Positions 8,218 to 15,891 of a stretch of DNA of 64,000 bases are shown piece after piece (positions within the stretch are counted from its first letter, which is position 1; every line of letters begins with the position of its first letter). Source of the stretch: M3007 sp964550795 (GTDB lineage: Bacteria; Bacteroidota; Bacteroidia; Chitinophagales; Saprospiraceae); assembly GCA_964550795.1 (NCBI GenBank), contig CAZKBH010000016.1, forward strand, positions 1-64,000, written 5' to 3'. The notes under the pieces are model-generated. The model saw only the letters and a program-made list of their open reading frames with translations, was not told the DNA's origin and did not search any database. The translations under genes were made by a program, and so were the position numbers.

Positions 8218-10503
8218 TTACAAGACCAACAAACCGTACTGGCTTAAAGTCCGGATAGGTTTGCTGTACCAAAATAGCTCAAAATCATCTAATCCTGCGG
8301 CTTCGTAATCAGCCTTCAGGTCGTTAAACGTGCGGATTTCCTCGTTTTTTGCCGAAATTTTGGACAATGTCGAGCTGAGCCACGCACCTTTTGCCTGATC
8401 CAGTTGAAGTTGGAACGTCTCTTTTTTGTCTTGAAAACGGAGGCTCGCCATTTCCCAATGTTGCCCTTTTTTGCTTTTGGAAAAGGTACTCAGGCTGGGA
8501 ATGTTGCCCAACCAAACCACTTTTGCCGTGGGTTTAATGGAAAAAACCGGCGATTCCTCTAATGCCTTCGCGATGTAATTTTTTGGAACGCTGCTGCGCG
8601 GCACCTTGTGTTCAAACCAGTCCTGCAATGGAAAATCCAGGCCAATGCCGTGCATGTAATTGAGCAGCGATTTTTTTAACCCATAACTGAAGGCTTCGTG
8701 GTCCGTGCCGGATGGGTCAATATGGACCAGATCATTGTTGGCAAAACGACCCAGCGCATCCGTTTCTTTTTGCACGCCAAATTGTTCCGGGAACATGCCC
8801 ACCGGGCTGTGTGCGGTCATGGCAAATTGGTGCCAAAATCCCGATTGGAGAATTTCTGCCTCAAACATTTGCCGCACCATTTCCAGAGAATCAATGGTTT
8901 CTTGAGCCGTTTGGGTCGGAAAACCATACATGAGATAGGCGTGTACCATGATGCCGGCCTCCGTAAAATTGCGGGTGACATTGGCAACCTGCGCCACCGT
9001 AACCCCTTTTTGGATCAGCTCCAGCAAACGATCCGAGGCCACTTCCAGTCCGCCCGAAACGGCGATGCAGCCTGAAGCCCGGAGTAAGTGGCACAAATCG
9101 CGGGTAAAACTTTTTTCAAAACGGATGTTGGTCCACCACGACACGGTCATTTTGCGACGGATGATCTCGAGTGCCAGGGCGCGCATCAAGGCGGGCGGCG
9201 CGGCTTCATCCACAAAATGAAAGCCATTTTGCCCTGTTTGGGCAATCATTTCCTCCATCCGATCGCAGAGTAGTTGCGCCGTAAGCGGTTCATACACCTT
9301 TATATAATCGAGTGAAATATCGCAAAAGGTGCATTTTCCCCAGTAGCACCCATGTGCCATGGTTAGTTTGTTCCAGCGCCCATCGCTCCACATCCGGTGC
9401 ATGGGATTGGCGATTTCGAGCACTGAAATGTACTGATCCAGCCACAAATCGCTGTAATCGGGTGTTCCGGTTTCGGCCTGTTTGTAATCGCGGCTCAAGC
9501 TGTGGTTGAGGTATTCGACCTGGCCGTTTACCAGCGCAAAAGTGCGTTTCAACAGTTCCAGCGGTCGCTTGCCAGCCACATGTTCGATGAGGTGTTTTAC
9601 GGGCGCTTCCCCGTCGTCGAGTGTGATGAAATCAAAAAACTCAAACACCCGCGGTTCAGAGAGGGAACGCAATTCGGTGTTGGCAAAACCCCCACCCATC
9701 GCCAGCTTTACCGCCGGAAAATGTTGTTTGATCCATTGTGCGCAGCGGAATGCCGCGTATAAATTACCCGGAAATGGCACGGAAATTAACACCAAATCGG
9801 GCTGAATATCCGCCACACGCTGCGCAAGCAGGTCAATCAACACACGATCCACAAACGTATAATTTGCCTGAAGTGCTTCGTACAGTTCATCAAACGCGTT
9901 GGCAGAGCGCCCCAATCGTTCGGCGTAGCGACTGAACCCAAAATGCGGGTCCACGCATTCCTTGATTAAATCTGAAAGGTCTTCGAGAAAAAGGGTGGCC
10001 AGGTGCTTGGCCTTGTCTTGTGTTCCCAGCGATCCAAAGGCCCATTCCAGATCATCCAATTGCTCAAAACGGGCGGCTTCGGGTAAAAAACCATCCTGAC
10101 AAATCAGGTGCGCTAGGGTTGGGTTTTTGCCCTGCAGGAATAAAATGACCGAATCTATCCGCTGGATGTAGTCGTCTTGCAAGGCAATGATGCGTTGTGC
10201 ATTGTCAGAAAACGGGCCATCCAAAGTGCCAACTTGGGCAAATAAATGGCGCAGCCCCGACCTGGAGAACAGCGCCAAAATCACTTCAATGCCCAAGTCC
10301 GCCTGTTTGGAAGGAATTTGTTTGGTGTTCAAAAAACCTTTCAAATAAGCCGTAGCGGGGTAGGGCGTATTGAGTTGGGTAAATGGCGGCGTGATCAGGA
10401 AAACGCTTGGATGCAAGACGGAGAAATTTGGTCGCAAAAATAGCCAATTTTGAACGATGATTTGGGTGGATACATCCTTTTCCGGGTATCTCAGCCTTTT
10501 CAT
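8218..10503 (-). CDS. B12-binding domain radical SAM protein
   Basis: A 761-residue protein when started at ATG 10503; a TTG at 10416 just before HPSVFLITPPF is a plausible alternative because family members begin near that motif. The N-terminal third contains a cobalamin-binding-like alpha/beta fold (VLISVPFPGNL, LAMGGGFAN). The radical SAM core has GCYWGKCTFC, a cluster motif spaced CX4CX2C rather than CX3CX2C. The SAM core continues to about residue 620 (MYGFPTQTAQE), and the C-terminal part is family-specific. The substrate is unknown. It converges with gtrA (7 bp apart). A long inverted repeat overlaps the region around the start codon. Confidence 0.88.
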   Translation of the reverse strand: MKRLRYPEKDVSTQIIVQNWLFLRPNFSVLHPSVFLITPPFTQLNTPYPATAYLKGFLNTKQIPSKQADLGIEVILALFSRSGLRHLFAQVGTLDGPFSDNAQRIIALQDDYIQRIDSVILFLQGKNPTLAHLICQDGFLPEAARFEQLDDLEWAFGSLGTQDKAKHLATLFLEDLSDLIKECVDPHFGFSRYAERLGRSANAFDELYEALQANYTFVDRVLIDLLAQRVADIQPDLVLISVPFPGNLYAAFRCAQWIKQHFPAVKLAMGGGFANTELRSLSEPRVFEFFDFITLDDGEAPVKHLIEHVAGKRPLELLKRTFALVNGQVEYLNHSLSRDYKQAETGTPDYSDLWLDQYISVLEIANPMHRMWSDGRWNKLTMAHGCYWGKCTFCDISLDYIKVYEPLTAQLLCDRMEEMIAQTGQNGFHFVDEAAPPALMRALALEIIRRKMTVSWWTNIRFEKSFTRDLCHLLRASGCIAVSGGLEVASDRLLELIQKGVTVAQVANVTRNFTEAGIMVHAYLMYGFPTQTAQETIDSLEMVRQMFEAEILQSGFWHQFAMTAHSPVGMFPEQFGVQKETDALGRFANNDLVHIDPSGTDHEAFSYGLKKSLLNYMHGIGLDFPLQDWFEHKVPRSSVPKNYIAKALEESPVFSIKPTAKVVWLGNIPSLSTFSKSKKGQHWEMASLRFQDKKETFQLQLDQAKGAWLSSTLSKISAKNEEIRTFNDLKADYEAAGLDDFELFWYSKPIRTLSQYGLLVL

Positions 10504-10628
10504 CTTGTCGAGACCCGTCCGCATCAAGTGCGCGTACCCCGAGTACTCGCAATTTGAGTGCTCGAATGTGCAAACACCCGTCCAAAGCGCACTTGATGCG
10601 GACGGGTCTCGACAAGATGACAAGGCTG
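10492..10628. repeat. Long inverted repeat with 42-bp arms
   Basis: The arms 10492-10533 and 10587-10628 are reverse complements at 41 of 42 positions; the inner 34 are perfect. The spacer is 53 bp. The structure covers the possible ATG start of the radical SAM gene (10503) and lies upstream of the divergent EEP hydrolase gene. It has no T run, so it does not look like a terminator. Confidence 0.9.
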
Positions 10629-10718
10629 GGAGTTAGTGACAGGCCAAACGTATAAATATTTATTCTACGCAGCCACAAATGCCTGATTTTTCTGAAACTT
10701 TCCGGCAAAATATGGCAC

Positions 10719-11528
10719 ATGAAACACTTGCAAGTACGCTTGATATGGGGCTTTTTACCCCTGATTTTGGCCTTTGGCGCCCAGGCACAATCCCTCAAAA
10801 TCATGACCTACAACCTCCGGCTCGATGTCGCTTCGGATGCCGAAAACGCCTGGCCAAACCGCCGCGATTATTTGGCCGCACAGATTCGGTTTTATGAGCC
10901 GGATATTTTCGGGACGCAGGAAGATTATGGCAGCGAAGGATTGGGACGGGAACCGGGTGGCAAGGGAGAATCCACGCATATTTTTTATCGAAAATCGGAG
11001 TTTGCCCTGAAACGCAGCCACACGTTCTGGCTCTCCGCTTCGCCGGACTCCGTTTCAATGGGCTGGGATGCGGCTTGTTTGCGGGTTTGTACGGCAGTTT
11101 TGCTGCAAAATAAACGAAACAAGCAGCAGTTTTGGGTTTTTAATGCGCATTTGGATCATGTGGGAGAAATAGCCCGCCAAAACAGCATTGAACTGATTTT
11201 GAATAAAATGAAAGCGTTAAATCCTAAAAATCAACCCGTTATTTTCATGGGAGACCTGAATGCGGAGCCTGGAACGCCCATCATCAATCGCTTACAAGCT
11301 GAAATGCTCGACACGCGACTGGTTTCGGAGACGCCCGCTTTTGGGCCTGCCGGGACTTTCAACGGTTTCAAGTTTGAGGAACCTGTTTTGCGGCGGATTG
11401 ACTACATTTTCGTGTCCCCAAACGCGGGTATTCGGGTGAAAAAACACGCCGTTTTGAGTGATTCAAAAGACCTGCGGTATCCTTCGGATCATTTGCCGGT
11501 TTGGGTGGAAATTGAGTTTCGGCATTGA
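10719..11528 (+). CDS. Secreted endonuclease/exonuclease/phosphatase family protein
   Basis: A 269-residue exported hydrolase. A signal peptide covers residues 1-24, ending AQAQ. The EEP catalytic set is present: MTYNLR with the first asparagine, FGTQE with the metal glutamate, NAHLDHVG, GDLNAEP, RIDYIF and SDHLPV. Between FGTQE and EGLGREPGGKG the protein is about 15 residues shorter than relatives, which normally carry a helix here, so a small internal deletion is likely; the frame is intact. The substrate could be nucleic acid, sphingomyelin or a phosphorylated metabolite. It is transcribed divergently from the radical SAM gene. Confidence 0.87.
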   Translation: MKHLQVRLIWGFLPLILAFGAQAQSLKIMTYNLRLDVASDAENAWPNRRDYLAAQIRFYEPDIFGTQEDYGSEGLGREPGGKGESTHIFYRKSEFALKRSHTFWLSASPDSVSMGWDAACLRVCTAVLLQNKRNKQQFWVFNAHLDHVGEIARQNSIELILNKMKALNPKNQPVIFMGDLNAEPGTPIINRLQAEMLDTRLVSETPAFGPAGTFNGFKFEEPVLRRIDYIFVSPNAGIRVKKHAVLSDSKDLRYPSDHLPVWVEIEFRH

Positions 11529-11562
11529 TACCTGTCCAGACTTGATGCACCGTGGCAGTTTT

Positions 11563-12594
11563 TTAAAGTTTGACGAATATTGAATTTGTGCAGACATCAA
11601 TAACAGATGTCCCCCCGTGTGTATCTGTCACCGTGTACGAAAGCGTCAATACCATTGGTGTTTGGTTAGGATCAATAGAGCCACTTCCTTCCACAATAAA
11701 GCCGTCAAAATCGGGTTCTTGAGATGTGATGTTAATCGTAGTTCCAGAAAAGGTTGCAACGATGGGACTGATAAATATATCCCAAAAGTTATTTATTTTT
11801 ACCTCGTTTATAAGATTGCCCGCTACTATAGAAATCTGGTATGTAGATAAAGGAGATGAGGAGCATTGCTCTTCTGTGATATAGTTACCGATAAAATCGC
11901 CCCGAGTTTCTACTGTACATAGACCTGCGTCATCCTTTTCGTAGCCTGCATTGCATATACAGGAGTCATTTACTAAATTGCTGTTTGGTCCACAAATAAT
12001 AACGCGTCTGATCAAGGTGGAACTATCATTGACACTGTTTTTAGTTGTCAATTTAACATCATAGCTACCTGGTTTTCCAAACGGATGATTCGGATTGGAT
12101 GCCATAGAGGCGTAGTTTTGGCCTGAAATGGTATCCAGATGGCCGAAGTCCCATAAAAAACTAGCAGCATTTTCAGAACAATTGGCGTCAAAGGTTACTT
12201 CGTATGGAGCAATCCCGGCGTTCACTTCTGTGAAGGAAAAACATGCAATCGGGGGCAGCGCAGAATTTACCGTGATGTTCATCGTAAAAGTATCCATGCA
12301 CCCTGTATTTGATGTAACGATCAGCATAACCGGATGGGTGGCAGGGGTTGAAAAAGTATAGGTAGGCGAAATGGAAGTGGAAGTCGCCCCATTTCCAAAG
12401 ATCCACAGATGGGAGTCCGCACCCGTAGCGTTGGAGACAAAATTAACGGTCAATGGTGCGTCTCCACTAGTCACGTCGGACGTAAACGCTGCCGTTGGCG
12501 GATTTGAGCAAATTTCCTCTTCTTGTTCATCAAATTTGCAGCCCGTCCAAAGTAAAATATAGACTAAAAGTAGGATAAAGTAGCGCTTTTTCAT
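11563..12594 (-). CDS. PKD-domain lipoprotein
   Basis: A 343-residue lipoprotein. The signal peptide ends in a lipobox (LLWTGC, cysteine at 19), so it is predicted to be anchored in an outer membrane leaflet. Two PKD-like beta-sandwich domains follow: residues about 34-112 (PLTVNFVSNATG ... HLWIFGNG) and about 117-205 (PYEVTFDANCSENAASFLWDFG). Next is a cysteine-rich EGF-like linker (CGPNSNLVNDSCICNAGY), and a C-terminal beta domain of unknown type fills 240-343. A TATCTTTG promoter box lies at 12650-12657. It is probably a surface protein involved in adhesion or polymer contact. Confidence 0.85.
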   Translation of the reverse strand: MKKRYFILLLVYILLWTGCKFDEQEEEICSNPPTAAFTSDVTSGDAPLTVNFVSNATGADSHLWIFGNGATSTSISPTYTFSTPATHPVMLIVTSNTGCMDTFTMNITVNSALPPIACFSFTEVNAGIAPYEVTFDANCSENAASFLWDFGHLDTISGQNYASMASNPNHPFGKPGSYDVKLTTKNSVNDSSTLIRRVIICGPNSNLVNDSCICNAGYEKDDAGLCTVETRGDFIGNYITEEQCSSSPLSTYQISIVAGNLINEVKINNFWDIFISPIVATFSGTTINITSQEPDFDGFIVEGSGSIDPNQTPMVLTLSYTVTDTHGGTSVIDVCTNSIFVKL

Positions 12595-12649
12595 GTTTTT
12601 AGTATAAGTTTGATGTGTTAAATTTGATTCAAGTGCGTTTCAAAAGCAA

Positions 12650-12657
12650 CAAAGATA
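12650..12657 (-). promoter_or_regulatory. -7 box for the PKD lipoprotein gene
   Basis: TATCTTTG on the minus strand, about 56 nt before the start codon at 12594, fits TAnnTTTG. Confidence 0.5.
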
Positions 12658-12708
12658 CGCTTGATTACTTGTAAGTTTGATTGAAGTAGTGTTAGCGAAA
12701 ATCCTCAG

Positions 12709-12936
12709 TTATTGAATGGTCTTTCCAACTTTTATCAAATTTTTGGCGGTTGTGATACCAACCAAACGTTTTTGCTCCATGCCCCCGCCGTCTAAAAACA
12801 GCAGGGTAGGGTATCCGCTGATACCAAATTCTTTAGCCAGCGCAATCCCGTCTCCTTTTTCGGCATTGACTTTTAGGTTGAGGAATTTTTCGTTAAATCC
12901 CAAAAAACAAGTGTTGTAAAATGAGTCACGCTTCAC
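12709..12936 (-). pseudogene. 3' fragment of a thioredoxin-fold gene
   Basis: About 75 codons match the C-terminal half of thioredoxin-like proteins: NLKVNAEKGDG, ALAKEFGISGYPTLLFLDG with the cis-proline, and a final helix. The redox CXXC and the N-terminal strand are absent. Upstream, the frame meets a stop within four codons, and no frame supplies the missing part before the beta-barrel gene. The only start is a GTG. It is best read as the relic of a deleted gene. Confidence 0.7.
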
Positions 12937-12988
12937 AGCACTTGTTTAACACGATCTCGGTTGCGGCAAAGGCCAATCAGGTGGTGAT

Positions 12989-13729
12989 TTATCCGCTCGT
13001 TCCAAAGCTTTCATTAGACTGCGTTTTGACAGCCTTTTTCGACTTGCCAAAAACTATCCAAAACCCGATTTGTGGCACCAGCATGTCGGTGCTCGAACGC
13101 CGCCGCTCGAATACAACTTCTGCTTGGGAGAAGTAGGGCTTATCGTTGTAGGCTGTTTTACCGCCTCTGAAATAAGCGCATTTCAGGTCTATGCCAGAGA
13201 CTTGTTTTTTGCCGAAGGCAATTTTCAGGCCTGCGCTACCGCCGTAATAAATCGCCGCTTTGCCTTTAGTTTCAGGTGTTCTGCCGACGTTGATCGTTTT
13301 AGAGCTTCGGTTTTTTCGGCGAAAATTGACGTTAGAATAAAATACGTTAGTACCCACCGCGCCCTCAATATAGGGGCTGACCCGTTTGTTTGAAAGCGGC
13401 TCCAGCTTTAGCATTAGTCCAAAATTGCCCACACCATTGTTCGCTCGAACCCGGTAGTCGTCCTCGAACCCGGCGATGTTCAGCCGCACCGTTTCAACCG
13501 CGTGACCCCTGCCAAAAATGCCCAGGTCAATACCTACCTGCAGCGGAGCATTCGGCGTGGGGCGAATATAGTACTGGAATCGTGCGCCCGCTCCAAGGTC
13601 CGGTTCGCTCGTTTCCCGAAAGTCGCCAAAAGCAATGGGAAGTTGAAAGTTATAATGCCCAAAGACGGTCACTTGTGCCCAGACTTTTAAGGGCAACGAT
13701 AAGACAAAAAGAAGCAAAATCTTTTTCAT
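12989..13729 (-). CDS. Outer-membrane beta-barrel-like protein
   Basis: A 246-residue exported protein. The signal peptide covers residues 1-19 (ending VWAQ). The rest alternates short amphipathic strands rich in glycine and aromatic residues (LGAGARFQYYIRP, VGNFGLMLKLEP, YIEGAVGTNVFY, YYGGSAGLKIAFG), as in porin-family outer-membrane beta-barrels of Bacteroidota. The last strand (LVPQIGFWIVFGK) is followed by about 18 polar residues instead of ending on an aromatic, which is unusual. Function unknown. Confidence 0.75.
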   Translation of the reverse strand: MKKILLLFVLSLPLKVWAQVTVFGHYNFQLPIAFGDFRETSEPDLGAGARFQYYIRPTPNAPLQVGIDLGIFGRGHAVETVRLNIAGFEDDYRVRANNGVGNFGLMLKLEPLSNKRVSPYIEGAVGTNVFYSNVNFRRKNRSSKTINVGRTPETKGKAAIYYGGSAGLKIAFGKKQVSGIDLKCAYFRGGKTAYNDKPYFSQAEVVFERRRSSTDMLVPQIGFWIVFGKSKKAVKTQSNESFGTSG

Positions 13730-14084
13730 GATTTCAAATTTTGAATGTTAAAACTACCTGATTTACAGTAATTATTGAGCGTGGTTCGATTGAAGATTGA
13801 CTTAAAAGCTGCCCGCCGTTCTTAATGCAATTCCTTGAATAACTGGATTATTTGGTAATTATTTTATGGATTTTCCATACGGTTTAGGCGGCGCTACGCC
13901 GTGATTATAAAGGAGAAGTCAGCCTTCATGCCTTGTTAGGGGAGGTGAAAGAAATTCCGCAGCGGAAATAGTAAAGGATGGGAAAAAAAGACGTGCCTTC
14001 GTGCTGCCAGAGCAATGGGATGGGTAGAAATGAAAAACCCGCCTTCGCCCTGGCCCTTCGGGCGGCGGGCTATGGCGGGTGAAG
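13730..14084. other. Intergenic region before the tRNA-Ser cluster
   Basis: About 300 bp without a supportable gene, ending in the GC-rich repeat at 14038. A short GGCGGCGCTACGCCG palindrome near 13887 resembles a decayed copy of the same repeat. Confidence 0.5.
14038..14084 (+). repeat. GC-rich palindromic repeat, copy A1
   Basis: Contains CGCCTTCGCCC, GCCCTTCGGGC and GGGCTATGGCGGG, so it can fold on itself. It abuts the 3' end of tRNA-Ser(CGA). Copy A2 lies in reverse orientation on the other side of the tRNA. Confidence 0.8.
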
Positions 14085-14172
14085 CGGAGAGAGAGGGATT
14101 CGAACCCCCGGTACCTGTTACAGTACGTCTGATTTCGAATCAGGTGCATTAAACCAACTCTGCCATCTCTCC
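14085..14172 (-). tRNA. tRNA-Ser(CGA)
   Basis: An 88-nt type II tRNA. The acceptor arms GGAGAGA and TCTCTCC pair fully. The anticodon loop TTCGAAA gives CGA, which reads UCG serine codons. A long variable arm of serine type is present, and the T arm is GGGGG-TTCGAAT-CCCTC. The anticodon stem has one C-A mismatch at its base. CCA is not encoded. Confidence 0.94.
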
Positions 14173-14220
14173 TTTACCCGACATAGCGCGTAGCCCGAAG
14201 GGCAAGCGCGAAGGCGGGTT
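14173..14220 (-). repeat. GC-rich palindromic repeat, copy A2
   Basis: Reverse-orientation copy of A1 starting at the base after the tRNA 5' end. More diverged (CGCGCTTGCCC and GGGCTACGCGC on the minus strand). Confidence 0.78.
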
Positions 14221-14267
14221 TATTTTTATCGAAAACTGCTGAATTGAACGGCAGGACTTCAGGTTAT

Positions 14268-14531
14268 TTAAAAAATGCTATCAGACTGCACCAACAAATG
14301 TTTTTTCAGAAAAGCCCTTCCCGATCCACTTTTCAGATATTGCTCAAATTCAAAAGCCCTCGTTTTTTCAGGAAATGCGCAGCACCAAGCTAATCTAAAG
14401 GGTAGTCTATCTTTTGTAATTGGTACCCAGCCATTTTGGTGCCGGTTGAATCGTTCTTTCAGATTACTCGTGCAACCTGTGTATAATCCGCCATCGTTGC
14501 AATGAAGGATATAGACATAGAAGAACTTTGA
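14268..14531 (-). CDS. GIY-YIG nuclease family protein, 5' end unresolved
   Basis: About 88 codons of a small GIY-YIG domain: FYVYILHCNDGGLYTGCTSNL holds both the YVYIL (GIY) and LYTG (YIG) elements, followed by the RFNRHQNG motif and an EFEQYLKSGSGRAFLKK tail typical of the short YhbQ/UPF0213-like group. No ATG, GTG or TTG is found just before the domain. The frame runs upstream through repeat B1 and tRNA-Ser(GGA) to an ATG at 14699. The original 5' end was probably replaced by the repeat, or an unusual start is used. It may be read only as part of a tRNA-linked transcript. It is a possible nuclease; the cellular role is unknown. Confidence 0.65.
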   Translation of the reverse strand, partial: SKFFYVYILHCNDGGLYTGCTSNLKERFNRHQNGWVPITKDRLPFRLAWCCAFPEKTRAFEFEQYLKSGSGRAFLKKHLLVQSDSIF

Positions 14532-14578
14532 ACCGCCTTCGCCCTTGCCCTTCGGGCGGCGGGCTATGGCGGTTGAAG
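14531..14578 (+). repeat. GC-rich palindromic repeat, copy B1
   Basis: Differs from A1 at about 3 of 47 positions. It abuts the 3' end of tRNA-Ser(GGA) and forms the apparent 5' end of the GIY-YIG frame. Confidence 0.82.
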
Positions 14579-14666
14579 CGGAGAGACGGGGATTCGAACC
14601 CCGGATACACTTTTGGCGTATACACACTTTCCAGGCGTGCTCCTTAAACCACTCGGACATCTCTCC
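14579..14666 (-). tRNA. tRNA-Ser(GGA)
   Basis: An 88-nt type II tRNA. The acceptor stem GGAGAGA/TCTCTCC is intact. The anticodon stem CACGC/GTGTG encloses loop CTGGAAA, giving anticodon GGA for UCC and UCU. A long serine-type variable arm and the T arm CGGGG-TTCGAAT-CCCCG are present. CCA is not encoded. It shares the acceptor with tRNA-Ser(CGA), so the pair may come from an old duplication. Confidence 0.95.
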
Positions 14667-14714
14667 TTTACCCGCCATAGCCCGTCGCCCGAAGGGCAAG
14701 GGCGAAGGCGGGTT
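14667..14714 (-). repeat. GC-rich palindromic repeat, copy B2
   Basis: Reverse-orientation partner of B1, directly after the 5' end of tRNA-Ser(GGA). The minus strand is almost the same as B1. Confidence 0.82.
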
Positions 14715-14720
14715 TCTCTG

Positions 14721-14766
14721 TTACCCACGAATCGCCACCCATAAGGGCAAGGGCGAAGGCGGGTTC
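14721..14766 (-). repeat. GC-rich palindromic repeat, degenerate copy B3
   Basis: Shares AAGGGCAAGGGCGAAGGCGG and the TTACCC start with B2 but lacks the middle block. It is in tandem with B2. Confidence 0.65.
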
Positions 14767-14828
14767 ATTTCATATTTCAGACCACCTTTGCTTTTTAAAC
14801 GCTTGGGCGGGTAAGCTTCAGTTTCAAA

Positions 14829-14864
14829 ACTCGCCGTCGCCCTAAAGGGCTATGGCGAGTAAAC
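14829..14864. repeat. Short hairpin relative of the GC-rich repeat
   Basis: Outer arms ACTCGCC and GGCGAGT and inner GCCCTAAAGGGC pairing. It looks like a shortened member of the same family. Confidence 0.55.
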
Positions 14865-14870
14865 GGGGCG

Positions 14871-14878
14871 CAAAGGTA
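14871..14878 (-). promoter_or_regulatory. -7 box upstream of the tRNA-Ser cluster
   Basis: TACCTTTG on the minus strand matches TAnnTTTG. It could drive the tRNA-Ser(GGA), GIY-YIG and tRNA-Ser(CGA) region as one transcript. Confidence 0.45.
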
Positions 14879-15039
14879 AAACTCCTTTCGCACAATACCG
14901 GTCTAAATTTCCACAGAAATTTTTGGAGGCAAGTGTTTTAAACTTTGGATAAAGAGATTCGAGTGGTTTGAGTGATACAAATGCCTGATTTCTAGATGAA
15001 TATAATTCTTTTTTGTCCAAAACCACACGGTGTGGGCTA

Positions 15040-15047
15040 TATCTTTG
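15040..15047 (+). promoter_or_regulatory. -7 box for the diacylglycerol kinase gene
   Basis: TATCTTTG ends 23 nt before the ATG at 15071. Confidence 0.5.
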
Positions 15048-15070
15048 CCCAAGAACTACACCTTAATAAT

Positions 15071-15439
15071 ATGAGTCTTCAGAAAAGAGTTGCAAGTTTC
15101 CGATTTGCGCTGAATGGCTTGGCAGATCTATTTGGTAGCCAGCCGAATGCACGCATCCACTTGGTGGCAGCGGCAGTTGCGGTCGCCGCAGGGGTTTATT
15201 TTGAAATTGGGCGGACGGAATGGATTGCAGTGACGTTCTGCGTCGTGCTGGTGCTTAGTTTGGAGGCTGTAAATACTGCGATTGAGTACCTCACCGATCT
15301 GGTTTCCCCAGCGGTACATCCCTTAGCGGGTAAGGCAAAAGATGTAGCAGCGGCGGCGGTTTTGTTGGCAGCAATGGGGGCGGTTGTGGTGGGCGGAATT
15401 ATTTTTTTACCGAAAATTTTGGCCAGCATATCCGGATAG
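15071..15439 (+). CDS. dgkA: Diacylglycerol/undecaprenol kinase family protein
   Basis: A 122-residue integral membrane kinase with three predicted helices (about 30-46, 53-70, 93-115). The DgkA signature is present: LEAVNTAIEYLTDLV carries the catalytic glutamates and asparagine, and GKAKDVAAAAVLL the lysine-aspartate nucleotide motif. It phosphorylates diacylglycerol or, as in many bacteria, undecaprenol, feeding cell-wall lipid carrier recycling. ATG at 15071 is chosen because family members begin with a short basic helix such as SLQKRVASFRFA. It stands alone before the exbB cluster. Confidence 0.88.
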   Translation: MSLQKRVASFRFALNGLADLFGSQPNARIHLVAAAVAVAAGVYFEIGRTEWIAVTFCVVLVLSLEAVNTAIEYLTDLVSPAVHPLAGKAKDVAAAAVLLAAMGAVVVGGIIFLPKILASISG

Positions 15440-15891
15440 CAGTTCAGGAGGTTTTGTCCGGATTTGGGATCTTCGCAGTCATTTGATGGACTTTTGTGTA
15501 TTTTTTTTATGTAATTTTTTTGCGTCGAAAAATCGGAGCAACCTCCCGTTCTTTGGGCTGAAACACCGTTTATCGAATTAAATTTTGCAAAAACGAGACA
15601 TTTTCAGTGCAAAAATGCACCAAAAGAGAATCTAAATTGAGGAATTTTGAAAACGGCTTGGTTCTAATTGTACGCCTTACACTATTTTCACCCCTCGAAA
15701 ATTCGCCCTAAGGTTTTGAGCGTGGTATTTTTCTAGCCGGACTAATTTTTTTTTACCCGGATCACACCATTTTTCCTTCGCCTTGCATCTAGGCATTTGA
15801 AGGGATTTTTGGTTGCCAGACCAGGAAAATGCCACGGGAGGAATAAGGGTAACTCAAACATAAATCATTCATTCAAAATTTTAAAAACAAC
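15440..15891. other. Intergenic region upstream of exbB
   Basis: About 450 bp with no coding frame. It probably carries the exbB operon promoter and a long leader, but I see no clear TAnnTTTG box at a convincing distance and no structured RNA I recognise. Confidence 0.4.
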
